DNA of 17,407 nt, from contig DFSH01000002.1 of NCBI GenBank assembly GCA_002378565.1, positions 678 through 18,084 of the forward strand, written 5' to 3'. The stretch comes from Flavobacteriales bacterium UBA3442 (lineage in GTDB: Bacteria > Bacteroidota > Bacteroidia > Flavobacteriales > Schleiferiaceae). Made by a program: the position numbers and the translations under genes. This document shows, in pieces, positions 8,652-15,978 of this stretch (positions are counted from its first letter, which is position 1; each line of letters opens with the position of its first letter). The notes under the pieces were generated by a model. It saw only the letters and a list, made by a program, of their open reading frames with translations. It was not told where the DNA came from and did not search any database.

Positions 8652-8891
8652 ATGGCCATGCAAATTGACATCCTCACCCCAGAAAAGTCGCTTTACAGCG
8701 GCAAAGTCATTGCTGTGCAATTCCCAGGTGTGGAAGGTTCATTTCAGATTTTAACTGATCACGCCCCGCTGGTAGCTGCCTTGGGAGCAGGTCAGATCGT
8801 CATTGAAACAGCCAATGGATCGGAAAGCATTGACATCCCAGGCGGGGTGGTTGAGGTTTCCAACAACATCCTTTCTGTACTGGCACAATAA
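8652..8891 (+). CDS. atpC: F1Fo ATP synthase subunit epsilon, short form
   Basis: The product (79 aa) has only the N-terminal beta-sandwich of the epsilon subunit: MQIDILTPEKSLYSGKVIAV, then the FPGVEGSFQILTDHAPLVAAL signature, ending SVLAQ. The C-terminal helical hairpin that regulates ATP hydrolysis in E. coli and Bacillus (about 130-aa proteins) is absent. The short form is usual in Bacteroidota, so this is not a truncation. The start is ATG 8652, with ATG 8658 as an equally plausible alternative. It lies three bases after atpD and is followed by a strong terminator, closing the two-gene operon. Confidence 0.96.
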   Translation: MAMQIDILTPEKSLYSGKVIAVQFPGVEGSFQILTDHAPLVAALGAGQIVIETANGSESIDIPGGVVEVSNNILSVLAQ

Positions 8892-8911
8892 GCCACCTTA
8901 TTTTTTGCATC

Positions 8912-8940
8912 AAACACCCAGTCATTGTGGCTGGGTGTTT
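8912..8940 (+). terminator. Rho-independent terminator of atpDC
   Basis: A perfect 10-bp stem, AAACACCCAG (8912-8921) with CTGGGTGTTT (8931-8940), closes a nine-base loop and runs into a T-rich tail (TTTTACTTTTA). It begins 20 bases after the atpC stop and ends 12 bases before the next start codon. Confidence 0.9.
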
Positions 8941-8952
8941 TACTTTTACCCT

Positions 8953-10929
8953 ATGAAACAACGCATGATAATCAGTGCATTAATATGCCTGATAACCAAT
9001 GGTCTGTATGCCCAATCTCAAATGAGCAATGGCATTCCCCTCCCCACCATTGACGTGAATCAGTCGCTGAATCAGGTCATGGACAACCATGCGATTGTCA
9101 CCTTGGAGCGCAAAGAGATTGAAGCCCTTGCAGCCAACAACGTGGGCGATGCCTTGGAGTGGATGATGGGCTTGGATGTTCGTCAACGGGGGCATGCAGA
9201 TGTGCAATCAGACCTCTCAATCCGAGGCAGTTCCTTTGATCAAGTGCTGATCCTTGTCAATGGCGTGCCATACAGCGATCCACAAACAGGGCATCACAGC
9301 ATGAACATTCCGGTGCCATTGCGGTCGGTTGAACGCATTGAGCTGCTGTCCAGTGGCGGCTCACATCGCTACGGACCCTTTGCCTTTGCTGGGGTCATCA
9401 ACATCGTTACCATTGATAGCAAAGCAGGCTATGCTGAAGCTGCTGCAGGTCAATACGGACTGCAAGTAGGCTCTGCGGGGCTTTCCCTTGGCGAATTCAA
9501 AGGCATGCACAGCCGTGTAGACATGGCCTACAAAGCGGCTGATGGCCAAATGACCAACAGGGATTACGCACAACATCATGTGTTACTTCGAAGCAAAGGA
9601 AACTTGGATGTGGGTCACCTTGACCTGATGGTTGGCCTGGTTGGCAAGCAATTTGGCGCCCACAATTTCTACACCTACCAATTCCCTGACCAGTTTGAAG
9701 CCATCCAATCTAGCAGCGCATCAGCAAGCTACGCAAGCCACGATGGTCGACTGCGAGGTCGGATTTATGGCAGGCAGCACCTGGACCATTTTGAGTTGTT
9801 CAGGGAAGCCTATGGCTACTACCAGCGATTAGCGTCTGACGTCTTCATGCACACCCTAGATTCCAGCTTGGCACCAAGCTGGTATAGCGAGCACAACAAC
9901 CACCGAAGCCGCACCATTGGCAGTGAAGTAACCTTGCATTTGCAGGGAGGAAACACCATGCCTTGGACCTTGGAAGGTGGATTGGATTGGCGTCACGATG
10001 ACATCGTGAGCAATATCCTGGGCCTAGATATGACCACTACCATCCCTGCGCCCGATGGACGAGCTACCTACAGCAAGTTTGATGACCGGCAAAATGCAGG
10101 TGCCTTCCTTGCCTATACCTTCCGACCCATTGCCCCTTTGCGGATCAACCTTTCTAATAGAATCAACTGGAACAGTCGGCATGGTCTCTTAAACTTGCCG
10201 GGCTTCTCAATGGGCTACCACTGGCGTGAAAGCGATGGCACACACGGCAAAGCCTATGCAAGCCTCAACAAGGGCTTTCGCTTGCCAACTTTCACTGATC
10301 TCTATTACCGCTTAGGCGGTGCCATGGGATCTGCTGACTTGCAAGCTGAACATGCTTGGAACAGCGAAATAGGCATCAGCCAGACTACAGCGACACAGAA
10401 GCTGACATTCAACCTGTATCAGCGACGGGGACAGAACCTGATTGACTGGGTCTACCGAAACATTGACAGCAATAGCGTACTGCAAGCAGACAACATCACG
10501 GAAGTGACCATTCAAGGACTTGAAGCGTCCTACGCTCATCGTTTCCAGAACATCGGCTACTTGCAGCTGCAAGGCAGCCTGGCAAGGCATGAAGCCAGTT
10601 CTGGCATCGACGGCACATCCATCTATGTTTTAGACTACCTGTCCAGTCGCGTCCAAGCAAAATACCTGACTGTGCCCTACCATGGCATGCGCATAGGGTG
10701 GAACCTTAACTGGCAAGATCGTCAGGGAAGCTACATCGACGCAGACTCCCAATTGCCCGTTGCCTATTCAGCATTTGCCACACAGAGCTTGCGGTTGACA
10801 TGGGCCAATGAGGAGGTGGATGTCAACATCGACATCAACAACCTCAGCAATGTCTCTGTCATTGATCGCGGCAATGTGCCCCTGCCTGGACGATGGATTT
10901 CTGCAGGCTTTCGCTTCCACTGGAACTGA
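8953..10929 (+). CDS. TonB-dependent outer-membrane receptor, ligand unknown
   Basis: The product (658 aa) has a signal peptide MKQRMIISALICLITNGLYA, cleaved probably after A20. A plug domain (about 45-155) carries DLSIRGSSFDQVLILVNGVP, then YSDPQTGHHSMNIPVPLRSVERIELL, then YGPFAFAGVINIVT. A beta-barrel ends SAGFRFHWN. The plug resembles the small BtuB/FepA-like receptors rather than SusC. The ATG at 8953 is chosen because it opens a clean signal peptide; the frame is open further up, but only inside atpC and its terminator. The 61 bases before the start hold a terminator and no riboswitch, so the ligand cannot be deduced. Genes for a DUF4271 protein and a uroporphyrinogen-III synthase follow after 17 bases. 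A tetrapyrrole or metal ligand is therefore a thought, not a finding. Confidence 0.93.
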   Translation: MKQRMIISALICLITNGLYAQSQMSNGIPLPTIDVNQSLNQVMDNHAIVTLERKEIEALAANNVGDALEWMMGLDVRQRGHADVQSDLSIRGSSFDQVLILVNGVPYSDPQTGHHSMNIPVPLRSVERIELLSSGGSHRYGPFAFAGVINIVTIDSKAGYAEAAAGQYGLQVGSAGLSLGEFKGMHSRVDMAYKAADGQMTNRDYAQHHVLLRSKGNLDVGHLDLMVGLVGKQFGAHNFYTYQFPDQFEAIQSSSASASYASHDGRLRGRIYGRQHLDHFELFREAYGYYQRLASDVFMHTLDSSLAPSWYSEHNNHRSRTIGSEVTLHLQGGNTMPWTLEGGLDWRHDDIVSNILGLDMTTTIPAPDGRATYSKFDDRQNAGAFLAYTFRPIAPLRINLSNRINWNSRHGLLNLPGFSMGYHWRESDGTHGKAYASLNKGFRLPTFTDLYYRLGGAMGSADLQAEHAWNSEIGISQTTATQKLTFNLYQRRGQNLIDWVYRNIDSNSVLQADNITEVTIQGLEASYAHRFQNIGYLQLQGSLARHEASSGIDGTSIYVLDYLSSRVQAKYLTVPYHGMRIGWNLNWQDRQGSYIDADSQLPVAYSAFATQSLRLTWANEEVDVNIDINNLSNVSVIDRGNVPLPGRWISAGFRFHWN

Positions 10930-10946
10930 GTTAATTTCGCGGCCAC

Positions 10947-11507
10947 ATGGATCAAGCACGCATCATCGGACAAGCTCAACTGGCATCAGATCAATGGTTC
11001 TGGCTGGCCGTCTTCAGCACCTTATTGCTGGCCTATGTGATGCGTCATTCTTCACGCTGGATTCAAAGCACTTTGCAGATGAAAGCCCTGGCAACGCTTG
11101 GTGCTTTAGCCGGTGTATTGCTCTGGCTTCAGGCTTGGGATGCCCTGCTGCTTGTAGCTGCTGTTCTGACCGGACAGGCCCTTGTTCATCTGTTGGTGGG
11201 GATGGTTTGGGAGAATGCTCATGCACATTGGGCACATTGGCTGGGTCGATTTCAGTGGCTGCATTATGCCCTGTTGCTCTTTCCCTTGAGCTTCTGGCTG
11301 ATCGCACGGGAGGCTGAGGCCCAATGGACAATGGACCTAAGCCTTCAAGTAGCCATCGCTGTTTCTAGCTTGCTGTATCTGAGCGGTTTGTCAAAAAGTG
11401 CTTGGGGTTTCTCTTCCAGTCAGCCATCCACTCAAACGCTCAAGATTTTGTACCTTTGTGCCCTTGAATTAGGCCCCTTGTTGTGGGTCATCAAAAGCTA
11501 CCTATGA
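10947..11507 (+). CDS. DUF4271-like membrane protein
   Basis: A 186-aa integral membrane protein with hydrophobic segments at about 17-31, 46-62, 65-88, 103-120, 131-148 and 166-183. The end, KILYLCALELGPLLWVIKSY, matches the way DUF4271 proteins of Bacteroidota close. Its position directly before a uroporphyrinogen-III synthase and rnpA is where DUF4271 usually sits. No function is known for the family. It is shorter than most members I know of, which run a little above 200 residues. Its stop overlaps the next start as ATGA (11504-11507), suggesting translational coupling. Confidence 0.75.
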   Translation: MDQARIIGQAQLASDQWFWLAVFSTLLLAYVMRHSSRWIQSTLQMKALATLGALAGVLLWLQAWDALLLVAAVLTGQALVHLLVGMVWENAHAHWAHWLGRFQWLHYALLLFPLSFWLIAREAEAQWTMDLSLQVAIAVSSLLYLSGLSKSAWGFSSSQPSTQTLKILYLCALELGPLLWVIKSYL

Positions 11508-12253
11508 AAGTCAAAAGCATTTTGGTTTCACAACCCAAGCCACAAACAGAGAACCACCCCTACATGCAGCTTGCCTCCAAGCATAAAATTGACGTCGATT
11601 TCAGGTCTTTTATCGAGGTGCGGGAAGTTGAAGCTTCAGAATTCCGAAAGGACAAGATCAACCCCAAGCTTTTCACCTCATTCATCTTCACCAGCCGCAA
11701 CGCGGTAGATCATTTCTTTCGCCTATGCAAGGAAATGCGTGTTGAAATCAATCCTGAATGGAAGTACTTCTGCACATCAGAGGCCGTGGCCTTTTACCTT
11801 CAGAAATTTGTGCCTTACCGCAAGCGGAAGATCTACCCTGGCAAAGGCCATTTAGCTGACTTGATTCCTATCATGAAGCGCCAGCGCAATCAAAAGTTTT
11901 TGCTGCCTACGTCCAATTTACTCAAGCCGTCCATTCCTGAACAACTTGACAAAGCCGGCCTGAATTGGACGCGCGCAGTGATGTTCAACACGGTTACTTC
12001 TGACTTGAGTGACTTGGAGGATGTGACCTACGATGTCTTGGTCTTTTTTAGCCCTGAAGGCATCCGTTCACTCTACACAAATTTCCCTAATTTTGAGCAA
12101 AACAGAACGCGCATTGCAGCTTTTGGCACCACCACAAAAAAGGCCATCGAAGAGCATGAATTGCGCTTAGACATTGCAGTTCCAACTGAGGAATATCGCT
12201 CCATGACTGAAGCATTGGATGCTTACGTCACCAAGGCAAACAAAGACAAGTGA
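11504..12253 (+). CDS. hemD: Uroporphyrinogen-III synthase family protein
   Basis: The product (249 aa) should cyclise hydroxymethylbilane to uroporphyrinogen III, the branch point for heme and other tetrapyrroles. Supporting segments are KSILVSQPKP at the start, FTSFIFTSRNAVDHFF in the first domain, PTSNLLKPSIPEQL at the linker, YDVLVFFSPEGIRSL, and AAFGTTTKKAIEEHEL near the end. These match the two-domain HemD layout in the divergent Bacteroidota version. HemD proteins are poorly conserved, so the call relies on these blocks and on context. The ATG at 11504 overlaps the previous stop by four bases. The stop overlaps the rnpA start as GTGA. Confidence 0.88.
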   Translation: MKVKSILVSQPKPQTENHPYMQLASKHKIDVDFRSFIEVREVEASEFRKDKINPKLFTSFIFTSRNAVDHFFRLCKEMRVEINPEWKYFCTSEAVAFYLQKFVPYRKRKIYPGKGHLADLIPIMKRQRNQKFLLPTSNLLKPSIPEQLDKAGLNWTRAVMFNTVTSDLSDLEDVTYDVLVFFSPEGIRSLYTNFPNFEQNRTRIAAFGTTTKKAIEEHELRLDIAVPTEEYRSMTEALDAYVTKANKDK

Positions 12254-12627
12254 GGCAATTTTCCTTTCCCAGCACGGAGCATTTGAAGCTCCGCAATCGG
12301 GTTGACCACCTCTTCGCCAATGGCGACCGCATCAAAGAAGGCCCCTTGCGGGTTTTGTGGATTGCTTCTCCCTGGCCCCTCAAGCGTGGGGTTCAAATCT
12401 TATTCAATGCGCCCAAAAGGCACTTCAAGTTGGCTGTCAGGCGTAACCGTATCAAGCGGGTGCTTCGCGAGGCATGGCGTCTTGAGCGGGGGGATTTTCC
12501 CGATGCAGAGAAACCCATTTTGATGGCGGTACTTCACCAAGGATCTGATCGAATCAGCTTAGATGAGGCCCGTCAGTCCCTACGTCAAGTCTTGGTTTGC
12601 ATTGCTGAGGATCGGGCGAAGACATAG
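12250..12627 (+). CDS. rnpA: Ribonuclease P protein component
   Basis: The product (125 aa) is the protein partner of RNase P RNA in maturing tRNA 5' ends. The signature FKLAVRRNRIKRVLREAWR (about 58-76) is the RNR helix that contacts the RNA. The N-terminal FPSTEHLKLRNRVDHLFANG is the usual start of the fold. GTG at 12250 is the start: similarity begins at the first residue and the codon overlaps the hemD stop (GTGA). The last 43 bases run tail-to-tail through the end of the O-antigen-ligase-like gene on the other strand. In other bacteria rnpA goes with rpmH; here it follows hemD, as commonly in Bacteroidota. Confidence 0.95.
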   Translation: MRQFSFPSTEHLKLRNRVDHLFANGDRIKEGPLRVLWIASPWPLKRGVQILFNAPKRHFKLAVRRNRIKRVLREAWRLERGDFPDAEKPILMAVLHQGSDRISLDEARQSLRQVLVCIAEDRAKT

Positions 12628-13715
12628 ACCCACACGGCCACCCAAAGCTGTAGACCCAAGCTTCGTTCAAGCAGATTTTCTGTCATCATTACCAGGGCAA
12701 AGGCCAACAAGATGGCCCATCCCACTCGGTCTAGCACTGGCCTATGACGCCACCACAAAGCCGTCAACCCGATTAGCATCAATAGCAAGCCAATGAAACC
12801 ATGGCTGGCAATCAGGTGCAGCAATTGATTGTGTGAGTTGAGGTGATTTTTCAAACCAAAGCGGTAGTCCATGGTTTGGTAAACATTTTCCAGCATGGGC
12901 TGCAAGGGTGCAACCCCTACCCCTGTCCACGGTGACGGTTTGATAAGCTGCCATGTGGCATCCGCTTGGACCAATCTGGTGTCCACAGAGCCCGTCGCCC
13001 AGTGCGGCTTCACGGTCGTGAACACATGGCCCATGCCACGCAACTGACCCGTGCTTTGTGCCAGGGCAAAGAGCAGCAAGGCAGCAATCAATAAACCCAA
13101 GGTCTTGCGATTCCACGTCAAGCCAGCCACAAGACAGCCACAAAGCATGGCCAGCATGGCAATCCTAGACCCCATCAAGGCAATGCAGAGTGTCGCTGTG
13201 ACGGTCAAGGCCCACTTCATTCGCGGCGTCCAATCATTGGGCATTTTCCAGGTTAACAACAAGCCTAAAGCCAGCACCAACGACAAGTAGACATGCTGAT
13301 GCAAACCTTCTGAAAGCCCTCGATAAGTCAAGTCAATCCACTGACCAAAGGCCAGTCCCCAGGTCAAATGGGCCATCAAGTACAGCACAACCAACACGGC
13401 AGACCAGCGAAAACCCCTTGCCAGGGCATCTTTCTGTCCCACCAGGACTATCGGCATCAACAGAAGGGGGCTTTTTTGCACAAGCAATTCAGCCCAGCCA
13501 TCACTGGTTGGCATCCACCAGACAGACAAGGCAATTACGGCAAAGGCCAACACGGGAAACCAGGCCATTCCACGGGGCAATGCAGGGTCCTTTTTGCTCA
13601 ACAACATGAGCAACAGCAAAAGCATGATTGCCGTGGACCCTGTGCTCCAAAAAGGCAGTAACATGGCCCATAGGCTCACCCAAGTGCTTGGAGATTTCAG
13701 GAATTTGCTGTCCAT
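12585..13715 (-). CDS. O-antigen ligase-like (Wzy_C/WaaL superfamily) membrane protein
   Basis: This 376-aa protein is almost wholly hydrophobic, with about ten to twelve membrane segments. A long periplasmic loop (about 221-295) lies before the last ones. MGSRIAMLA (181-189) and the loop ending HLNSHNQLLHLIASHGFIGL (291-310) are the hallmarks of the O-antigen ligase/polymerase superfamily. So is TWQLIKPSPWTGVGVAP (254-270). Members attach or polymerise surface glycans; whether this one is a ligase or a polymerase cannot be told from sequence, and no glycan cluster surrounds it. The start (ATG 13715) lies inside the end of alr (19-bp overlap). The 3' end overlaps rnpA by 43 bp on the opposite strand. 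Confidence 0.82.
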   Translation of the reverse strand: MDSKFLKSPSTWVSLWAMLLPFWSTGSTAIMLLLLLMLLSKKDPALPRGMAWFPVLAFAVIALSVWWMPTSDGWAELLVQKSPLLLMPIVLVGQKDALARGFRWSAVLVVLYLMAHLTWGLAFGQWIDLTYRGLSEGLHQHVYLSLVLALGLLLTWKMPNDWTPRMKWALTVTATLCIALMGSRIAMLAMLCGCLVAGLTWNRKTLGLLIAALLLFALAQSTGQLRGMGHVFTTVKPHWATGSVDTRLVQADATWQLIKPSPWTGVGVAPLQPMLENVYQTMDYRFGLKNHLNSHNQLLHLIASHGFIGLLLMLIGLTALWWRHRPVLDRVGWAILLAFALVMMTENLLERSLGLQLWVAVWVYVFARSSAMQTKT

Positions 13716-14788
13716 GACGTTCTTGGTAAACGCTTGGAAAGGCCCGTCAGTATTTCATAAGGGATGGTGTCGGCCCACTGAGCCACATCCATCAAGCTGA
13801 CATGGTCTCCAATCAGCTCCACCTTGTCACCCGAATGAACATCTGGCAATGCACTGACATCTACCATCATGGCATCCATGCAAACATCTCCGATCACGGG
13901 GCAGGCCTTACCTTGTAGCCAGACATGGGCTTTGTCACTCATGCCCCGGGGGTAGCCATCCGCGTAGCCTACAGGTAAAACAGCCATCACCATAGGCTTG
14001 GATGCCATGAAATGACGACCATAAGACACCGTATCCCCTTTGTTGAGCTTACGCACTTGAGAGATTTTACAATTCCAATGCACAGCGGGGGTTAAACTCA
14101 TTGCCTGATCAAGGTTGCTGTAGCCAAACAAGCCAATACCTATGCGAACCATGTCCTGGCAATGTTCTGGGTGCCTGATGGCCCAAGCGGTGTTTGCGAC
14201 ATGCACCATGAATGGCGAAGGCAATACCTCACGCAAGCGGCGGTTAACGCCTTCAAAGGCCTGCAAACAGTTTTTAGTCCAGTCATCGGAATCAGGGTTG
14301 CTCGTGTCGGGCAAATGGGTGAAACTGCTCGCCACATGAAGGTGAGGTTTCATGCTGAGGCTGTCCAACAATGGATCCACTTGATCCAGTGCAAAACCCA
14401 ATCGGTTCATACCTGTGTTCCATTCCAAGTGAATGGTCATGGCTTGACCCTGAAGCACGTCAATCAAGCGATTCAATGAGTCCATGTCATGGATGACGGG
14501 CTCCAATTGATGGCCAATCAAATCCTTCAAGTCGTCATGACCTGGATTCAACACCATGATGGGTAAGGTTGTGCCAGATTGCCTCAAACTAACCCCTTCA
14601 ACAATGCTTGACACAGCCAGGCGGCTGATCGGTCCGTTACCAAGGGCTTCCACCAAGGCTTCTGCACCCAAGCCATAGGCATCTGCCTTGACCATGGCCA
14701 TGAGGTGGCAACCATCGGGTACCTGTGCCTCAAACCATTTGGCATTGGAAACAATGGCCTGGTAATCAATAGCAATAGAGGCTGTCAA
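13697..14788 (-). CDS. alr: Alanine racemase
   Basis: The product (363 aa) is a PLP-dependent racemase supplying D-alanine for peptidoglycan. The PLP lysine is K34 in MAMVKADAYGLG. The second catalytic base is Y256 in TVSYGRHF. Other blocks are NTGMNRLGF (124-132), MVRIGIGLFGY (213-223), LPVGYADGYPRGM (271-283) and GDVCMDAMMVDVS (300-312). The usual DTGM of the barrel domain reads NTGM here. The only plausible start is TTG at 14788, which overlaps the tdk stop as TTGA; the next ATG falls too close to the PLP lysine. The last residues (PRTSWTANS) differ from the usual ending, where the next gene overlaps. It is the middle gene of a tdk-alr-ligase-like operon. Confidence 0.95.
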   Translation of the reverse strand: MTASIAIDYQAIVSNAKWFEAQVPDGCHLMAMVKADAYGLGAEALVEALGNGPISRLAVSSIVEGVSLRQSGTTLPIMVLNPGHDDLKDLIGHQLEPVIHDMDSLNRLIDVLQGQAMTIHLEWNTGMNRLGFALDQVDPLLDSLSMKPHLHVASSFTHLPDTSNPDSDDWTKNCLQAFEGVNRRLREVLPSPFMVHVANTAWAIRHPEHCQDMVRIGIGLFGYSNLDQAMSLTPAVHWNCKISQVRKLNKGDTVSYGRHFMASKPMVMAVLPVGYADGYPRGMSDKAHVWLQGKACPVIGDVCMDAMMVDVSALPDVHSGDKVELIGDHVSLMDVAQWADTIPYEILTGLSKRLPRTSWTANS

Positions 14789-15378
14789 ACGGATTTTTTT
14801 TCTTGGTTTATTTGGTGAAATACTGACCGTGAAACTGGCTCGTACTCTTCAATTTCACCGAGCATGATTTGCTCTTTGTTGTCATCAATCACGCGATGGG
14901 AATGGTGGGCCAATTTGCCCGAATGCATACAGATCGCATGCACCTTGGTGACAAATTCAGCTGTAGCCATTAAATCAGGCATGGGGCCAAATGGTTTACC
15001 GGAAAAATCCATATCCAAGCCCGCAATGATGATCCGTGTGCCGGCGTTGGCTAAATCATTGACCACTTTAACAATGCCTGAATCAAAAAATTGTGCCTCG
15101 TCCAATCCTACCACATCATAACCCTGAGCCAGCAAGCCTAATTGAGCTGATGATTCAACAGCAATGGCTGACAATGCGGTCCGATCATGCGACACCACTT
15201 CATCATTTGCATAGCGTTTGTCAATACCTGGCTTGAAAAGCTGAACCGAGAGCTTCGCAATCTCTGCACGACGTGCACGCCGCAACAATTCCTCTGTTTT
15301 CCCTGAAAACATGGATCCTGCAATGACCTCTATCCAGCCCGATTTGTGGTCAGGCATTTCGTTGTGCTCTTGGAACAT
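14785..15378 (-). CDS. tdk: Thymidine kinase
   Basis: The product (197 aa) phosphorylates thymidine to dTMP in pyrimidine salvage. The P-loop is GSMFSGKT (21-28), and the DEAQFF box (93-98) has the catalytic glutamate E94. The lasso-region segment HAICMHSGKLAHHSHR lacks the cysteine pairs of the zinc site found in many type II kinases. Cysteine-poor forms occur in Bacteroidota, so this alone is not alarming. ATG 15378 is chosen over ATG 15357 because the N-terminus MFQEHNEMPDHKSGWIEVIA lines up with relatives that begin MFLEN and run to GWIEVI. It heads the minus-strand operon and is coupled to alr by TTGA. Confidence 0.96.
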   Translation of the reverse strand: MFQEHNEMPDHKSGWIEVIAGSMFSGKTEELLRRARRAEIAKLSVQLFKPGIDKRYANDEVVSHDRTALSAIAVESSAQLGLLAQGYDVVGLDEAQFFDSGIVKVVNDLANAGTRIIIAGLDMDFSGKPFGPMPDLMATAEFVTKVHAICMHSGKLAHHSHRVIDDNKEQIMLGEIEEYEPVSRSVFHQINQEKKSV

Positions 15379-15382
15379 TTTG

Positions 15383-15390
15383 TACTTTTC
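15383..15390 (+). promoter_or_regulatory. Weak candidate -7 box for the hypothetical-rsmI-DAHP synthase unit
   Basis: TACTTTTC is one mismatch from TAnnTTTG, and a TTG at 15362-15364 lies 18 bases upstream, a suitable distance for the -33 element. It would give a leader of about 40 bases. The -33 element would lie inside the tdk coding sequence, and the box sits back to back with the tdk box. Confidence 0.3.
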
Positions 15391-15400
15391 AGCTTTCAGA

Positions 15401-15408
15401 CAAATCTA
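15401..15408 (-). promoter_or_regulatory. Candidate -7 box for tdk (TAnnTTTG type)
   Basis: On the minus strand TAGATTTG is an exact match to the Bacteroidota -7 consensus, 22 bases before the tdk ATG. An ATTG lies upstream, but only 13 bases away, shorter than usual for a -33 element. Confidence 0.5.
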
Positions 15409-15435
15409 ACCTTTTCGACTGCAATCCCACGCCCT

Positions 15436-15978
15436 ATGGCCCACCAAGACGCAATTCTATTTCTCAAGCAAGCCATGGCACAGGAACTGCCTTCAGAAGC
15501 GGACCTTCAAGGCCTCCAGGAACTCATCCATGCGGGCAGGAAGGCACGCATAGATTCAGAATTGTCTGCGTACCAAGCTCAGGCTGAGGCGGTGGCTGCC
15601 ATCATGGCTGAATCTGCAACGAAGCCTGAACTCATGGCTGAACTCAGCCCGCCGCCTACCGCGGAAGCAGAACAGGTGACTGAGCCAGCTGTTAGCCCAG
15701 TAAAGAAAAAGGTGACAACAACAATGACGGGCAGCTCTGTCAATGCACGGTTCGCTGGATTGACTGTGGGCCTGAATGATCGGGTTGCCTTTGTCAAGCA
15801 ATTGTTTGGTGGCGAATCGGACGATTTTGAACGCGTAGTAGCAGCACTTGCAACCATGGAAAGCCAGGCCGAATGTGAACGATTTCTTGAAGATGCCGTC
15901 TACCCTGATCACGATTGGACAGGCCTTGAGGTATTTTCTGATCGCTTTCACGCCATGGTATTTGCCCGGTTTGAATAA
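15436..15978 (+). CDS. Conserved-looking hypothetical protein, 180 aa
   Basis: Function unknown. Three parts are visible. Residues about 1-60 are charged and probably helical. Residues about 60-105 are rich in A, E, P and T, probably a disordered linker. A C-terminal helical part begins near FAGLTVGLNDRVAFVKQLFG and ends FSDRFHAMVFARFE. That C-terminal part (GLNDR..FV..LF.G....F......L......A...L) resembles a domain I have seen in unnamed Bacteroidota proteins, but I cannot name it. The ATG at 15436 is used; earlier in-frame codons would overlap tdk antisense. No signal peptide or membrane segment is seen, so it should be cytoplasmic. It abuts rsmI with no spacing (TAA then ATG), suggesting co-expression. 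Confidence 0.78.
   Translation: MAHQDAILFLKQAMAQELPSEADLQGLQELIHAGRKARIDSELSAYQAQAEAVAAIMAESATKPELMAELSPPPTAEAEQVTEPAVSPVKKKVTTTMTGSSVNARFAGLTVGLNDRVAFVKQLFGGESDDFERVVAALATMESQAECERFLEDAVYPDHDWTGLEVFSDRFHAMVFARFE

Noticed and set aside
8652..8891. atpC as a truncated pseudogene
   Set aside because: The beta-sandwich domain is complete, and the short epsilon subunit is normal in Bacteroidota.
8803..8952. The second TonB receptor frame is open from 8803
   Set aside because: The extension would cover the end of atpC and its terminator and would hide the clear signal peptide that begins at 8953.
8892..8952. Cobalamin riboswitch in front of the second TonB receptor
   Set aside because: The 61 bases hold only the atpC terminator and a T-rich tail; no B12-box is visible, so calling the receptor BtuB is not justified.
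13368..14479. Open frames on the plus strand opposite the ligase-like gene and alr
   Set aside because: Compositional shadows of real genes on the minus strand; no family resemblance.
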